Assembly (NCBI GenBank): GCA_018066225.1
Contig: JAGHRU010000110.1
Span: forward strand, 1-9,847
Direction of reading: 5' to 3'
Length of the DNA stretch: 9,847 nucleotides
From: Candidatus Equimonas enterica
Lineage (GTDB): Bacteria; Bacteroidota; Bacteroidia; Bacteroidales; Bacteroidaceae
Shown: in pieces, positions 7,879 through 9,847 of the stretch
Numbering within the stretch: the stretch's first letter is position 1
Layout: each line of letters starts with the position of its first letter
Notes under the pieces: generated by a model
Database searches by the model: none
Seen by the model: the letters and a program-made list of their open reading frames with translations, nothing else
What the model was told of the DNA's origin: nothing
Translations under genes and position numbers: made by a program

Positions 7879-7951
7879 GATGATGGGATTAAAATGTTGT
7901 ATTGTAGTTAATATATTTGTTGCTCGGTAAAGGGAGGCTTACGGCAGAGGA
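7879..7951 (-). other. AT-rich leader between the ABC-F and M13 genes
   Basis: The half nearest the M13 start codon (about 7885-7920) is strongly AT-rich while the half next to the ABC-F stop is GC-rich. On the - strand I find neither a convincing -33 (TTTG) nor -7 (TAnnTTTG) Bacteroidetes promoter pair, no Shine-Dalgarno sequence, and no terminator after the ABC-F stop. The AT-rich, unstructured leader fits normal translation initiation in Bacteroidetes. The M13 gene may be read through from the ABC-F gene or have a promoter I cannot recognise. Confidence 0.35.
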
Positions 7952-9847
7952 CTACGCCGAGGCTGCTTCCAGCGCAGCCATTGCCGTTTCCCAAGCCGCC
8001 TCGGCCTCGGCCAACTGTTGCTCAACGGCGGCGAACGCGTCGCATAGCGTGAGGTCTGCTGCGCCCTCTGGTGTCATCAGGCGTGCTTCTATCTCGGCTT
8101 TGCGCTCCTCCAATGCCGTCACAGCCTCTTCGGCTTCGCAGACAGAGCGTTCCAGTTTGCGCTGCTGCTTGGCCAGTTCTTTCTGCTCGGCATAGGACTT
8201 TGCGCCCTCTGTCGGCTCTGTTGCTACCTGCACGGCGGCTGGGGCAACGCCTTTGGGCGTATGGAGCGCAGCGTCTATGCTGCCCGTATCCGTCTCCCCC
8301 TTGGTGCGCAAGAAGTCGTAGATGCCGCCGAGATGCTCACGCACCCGTCCGCCACCAAACTCATAGACCTTGGTGACCAAGCCATCGAGGAAGTCGCGGT
8401 CGTGACTCACCAAGATGACCGTACCGTCAAAGGCGCGAATGGCCTCTTTGAGCACATCCTTGGTGCGCATATCGAGGTGGTTGGTAGGTTCGTCCAGTAT
8501 GAGCAGATTGACAGGCTGCAGGAGCAAGGCTATCATCGCGAGGCGGCTGCGCTCACCGCCACTGAGGACACGCACAGGCTTTTCGCTGGCCTCGCCGCCA
8601 AACATAAAGGCACCGAGTATGTCGCGTATCTTCAGGCGCACGTCGCCCACGGCTTCGCGGTCTATCGTGTCGAAGACAGTGAGACGCTCATCGAGCAACT
8701 GGGCTTGATTTTGCGCATAATAGCCGATTTGCACATTATGACCGATTTGCAGGTGTCCCTCGTGATGAATCTCCGACATAATGCACTTGACGAGTGTCGA
8801 TTTACCTTCGCCATTCTTGCCCACGAAGGCCACCTTCTCTCCACGATGGATGGTCATATTGACACCTCTAAACACCGTGTGCGCCCCATAGGATTTGGCG
8901 ACGTCCTCACAGATGACGGGGAAGTCACCACTGCGGCTGCAAGGCGGAAAGGTGAGGTGAAGTTGTGCTGTATCGACCTCATCTATTTCGATGGGCACCA
9001 TGCGTTCGAGTTGTTTGAGACGGCTCTGGACTTGTGCTGCCTTGGTCGGCTTGTAGCGAAAACGCTCTACGAAGTCGCGCATCTCGGCCATCTCCTTCTG
9101 CTGATTTTCGTAGGCACGCATCTGGCTCTCACGGCGCTCGGCACGCAGCGTGACGTACTCATTATACTTGACCTTGTAGTCCACGACATGGCCACAGGTA
9201 ATCTCCAAAGTGCGATTGGTGACGCTGTTGATAAAAGCCCGGTCGTGGCTGACAAGGATAACGGCCGAACTACTTGCGGCCAGGAACTTCTCCAACCAGC
9301 GTATGGACTCAATGTCGAGGTGATTGGTAGGCTCGTCCAGCAGGAGGACATCGTGGTGGCGCAGGAGCAACTTGGCCAACTCGATGCGCATACGCCAACC
9401 GCCCGAAAACTCTGCCGTAGGCCGTGAGAAGTCGCTCTGCTGGAAGCCCAAGCCGCGCAACGTGCGCTCCATCTCGGCACGGTAATTGTCTCCCCCCATC
9501 ATCTGCATCCGTTCGCTCTCGTGGGTGAAGTCATCGACGAGCTGGAGGTATGCCTCACTCTCATAGTCGGTGCGCTCGGACAACGCCGCATTGAGCTGAG
9601 CGACACGCTCTCGCAGCGCAGCGATATGGTCGAAGGCTTTTTCGGTCTCTGCCAGCACCGTAGTGTGGTCGGCCAAGACCATGACCTGCGGCAGATAGCC
9701 CACAGAGATGCCGCGGTCGCACACCACTTCGCCAGCTGTAGGAGCCTGCATGCCCGCTATGATTTTGAGCATCGTACTCTTGCCTGCGCCATTCTTGCCC
9801 ACGAGGGCGATACGGTCCTTGGGATTGACTATAAAGGAGACATCGGC
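7952..9847 (-). CDS. ABC-F family ATPase, two nucleotide-binding domains (5'-truncated by window edge)
   Basis: A soluble ABC-F protein: two ATPase domains on one chain and no membrane segments. The family acts on the ribosome near the peptidyl-tRNA site. The frame stays open through the right edge (ADVSFIVNPKDRIALVGKNG), so the start is outside; about 20 residues appear to be missing, and the GTG at 9802 is an internal valine. In the 631 visible residues: Walker A GKNGAGKST (17-25), signature FSGGWRMR (about 147-154), Walker B LLLDEPTNHLD (168-178) and VSHDR; then the charged linker between the domains (about 233-283, with RYKPTKAAQVQSRLKQLERM), which in this family contacts tRNA; then Walker A GKNGEGKST (343-351), signature LSGGERS (428-434), Walker B LILDEPTNHLD (449-459) and VSHDRDF. 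A Glu/Ala-rich predicted coiled coil fills about 550-630, like the C-terminal arm of Uup-type members. Both catalytic glutamates are present. It is most likely a housekeeping translation factor; I see nothing pointing to antibiotic resistance, but sequence alone cannot exclude it. Confidence 0.94.
   Translation of the reverse strand, partial: ADVSFIVNPKDRIALVGKNGAGKSTMLKIIAGMQAPTAGEVVCDRGISVGYLPQVMVLADHTTVLAETEKAFDHIAALRERVAQLNAALSERTDYESEAYLQLVDDFTHESERMQMMGGDNYRAEMERTLRGLGFQQSDFSRPTAEFSGGWRMRIELAKLLLRHHDVLLLDEPTNHLDIESIRWLEKFLAASSSAVILVSHDRAFINSVTNRTLEITCGHVVDYKVKYNEYVTLRAERRESQMRAYENQQKEMAEMRDFVERFRYKPTKAAQVQSRLKQLERMVPIEIDEVDTAQLHLTFPPCSRSGDFPVICEDVAKSYGAHTVFRGVNMTIHRGEKVAFVGKNGEGKSTLVKCIMSEIHHEGHLQIGHNVQIGYYAQNQAQLLDERLTVFDTIDREAVGDVRLKIRDILGAFMFGGEASEKPVRVLSGGERSRLAMIALLLQPVNLLILDEPTNHLDMRTKDVLKEAIRAFDGTVILVSHDRDFLDGLVTKVYEFGGGRVREHLGGIYDFLRTKGETDTGSIDAALHTPKGVAPAAVQVATEPTEGAKSYAEQKELAKQQRKLERSVCEAEEAVTALEERKAEIEARLMTPEGAADLTLCDAFAAVEQQLAEAEAAWETAMAALEAASA

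Noticed and set aside
7925..7944. Hairpin after the ABC-F stop as a terminator
   Set aside because: Only about four or five pairs with a mismatch and no U-tract on the - strand, so it is too weak to call.
8261..9427. A 388-codon + strand open frame opposite the ABC-F gene
   Set aside because: It has the same antisense register as the ABC-F codons and no recognisable domain; the - strand frame carries both complete ABC motif sets.
9800..9802. GTG as the start codon of the ABC-F gene
   Set aside because: It encodes the valine before Walker A (ALVGKNG); conserved ABC sequence continues upstream to the window edge.

Overview
This window looks like chromosomal DNA from a member of the Bacteroidales, most like a fairly GC-rich Prevotellaceae-type organism. 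The reasons are gene content (a glutamine-dependent NAD synthetase of the type usual in that order, a helix-hairpin-helix/outer-membrane protein typical of Bacteroidetes, a PepO-like M13 peptidase ending in RVDVW), the lack of a properly spaced Shine-Dalgarno sequence before any visible start codon, and AT-rich leaders. This assignment is inference; no rRNA or other marker is present.

The left part (1-5759) holds four + strand genes in close succession: nadE (cut by the left edge, only a few residues missing), a small exported protein resembling a single BatD-type domain, a 739-residue exported protein with an N-terminal helix-hairpin-helix domain and a probable outer-membrane beta-barrel, and a 318-residue exported protein with a HELFH zinc-peptidase motif. 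The gaps are 25, 9 and 62 bases, so the first three are probably one transcript and the fourth may be part of it. A strong hairpin at 5785-5817 closes this unit.

The right part (5851-9847) is on the - strand: an ABC-F ATPase (cut by the right edge) followed 73 bases later by an M13-family metallopeptidase. The M13 gene converges on the + strand cluster, and the hairpin between them is well placed to terminate transcription from both sides.

Functionally the window combines two cytoplasmic housekeeping proteins (NAD synthesis and a ribosome-associated ABC-F ATPase) with four exported proteins, two of which are probable zinc peptidases. No gap between genes exceeds 100 bases. I saw no tRNA, rRNA, CRISPR array, insertion sequence, integrase, phage or defence gene. 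I do not see a clear new multi-gene system; the least understood part is the run of three exported proteins at 1966-5759. The many other open frames are shadows; the longest (antisense to the M13 gene) is explained by that gene's avoidance of TTA, CTA and TCA codons.
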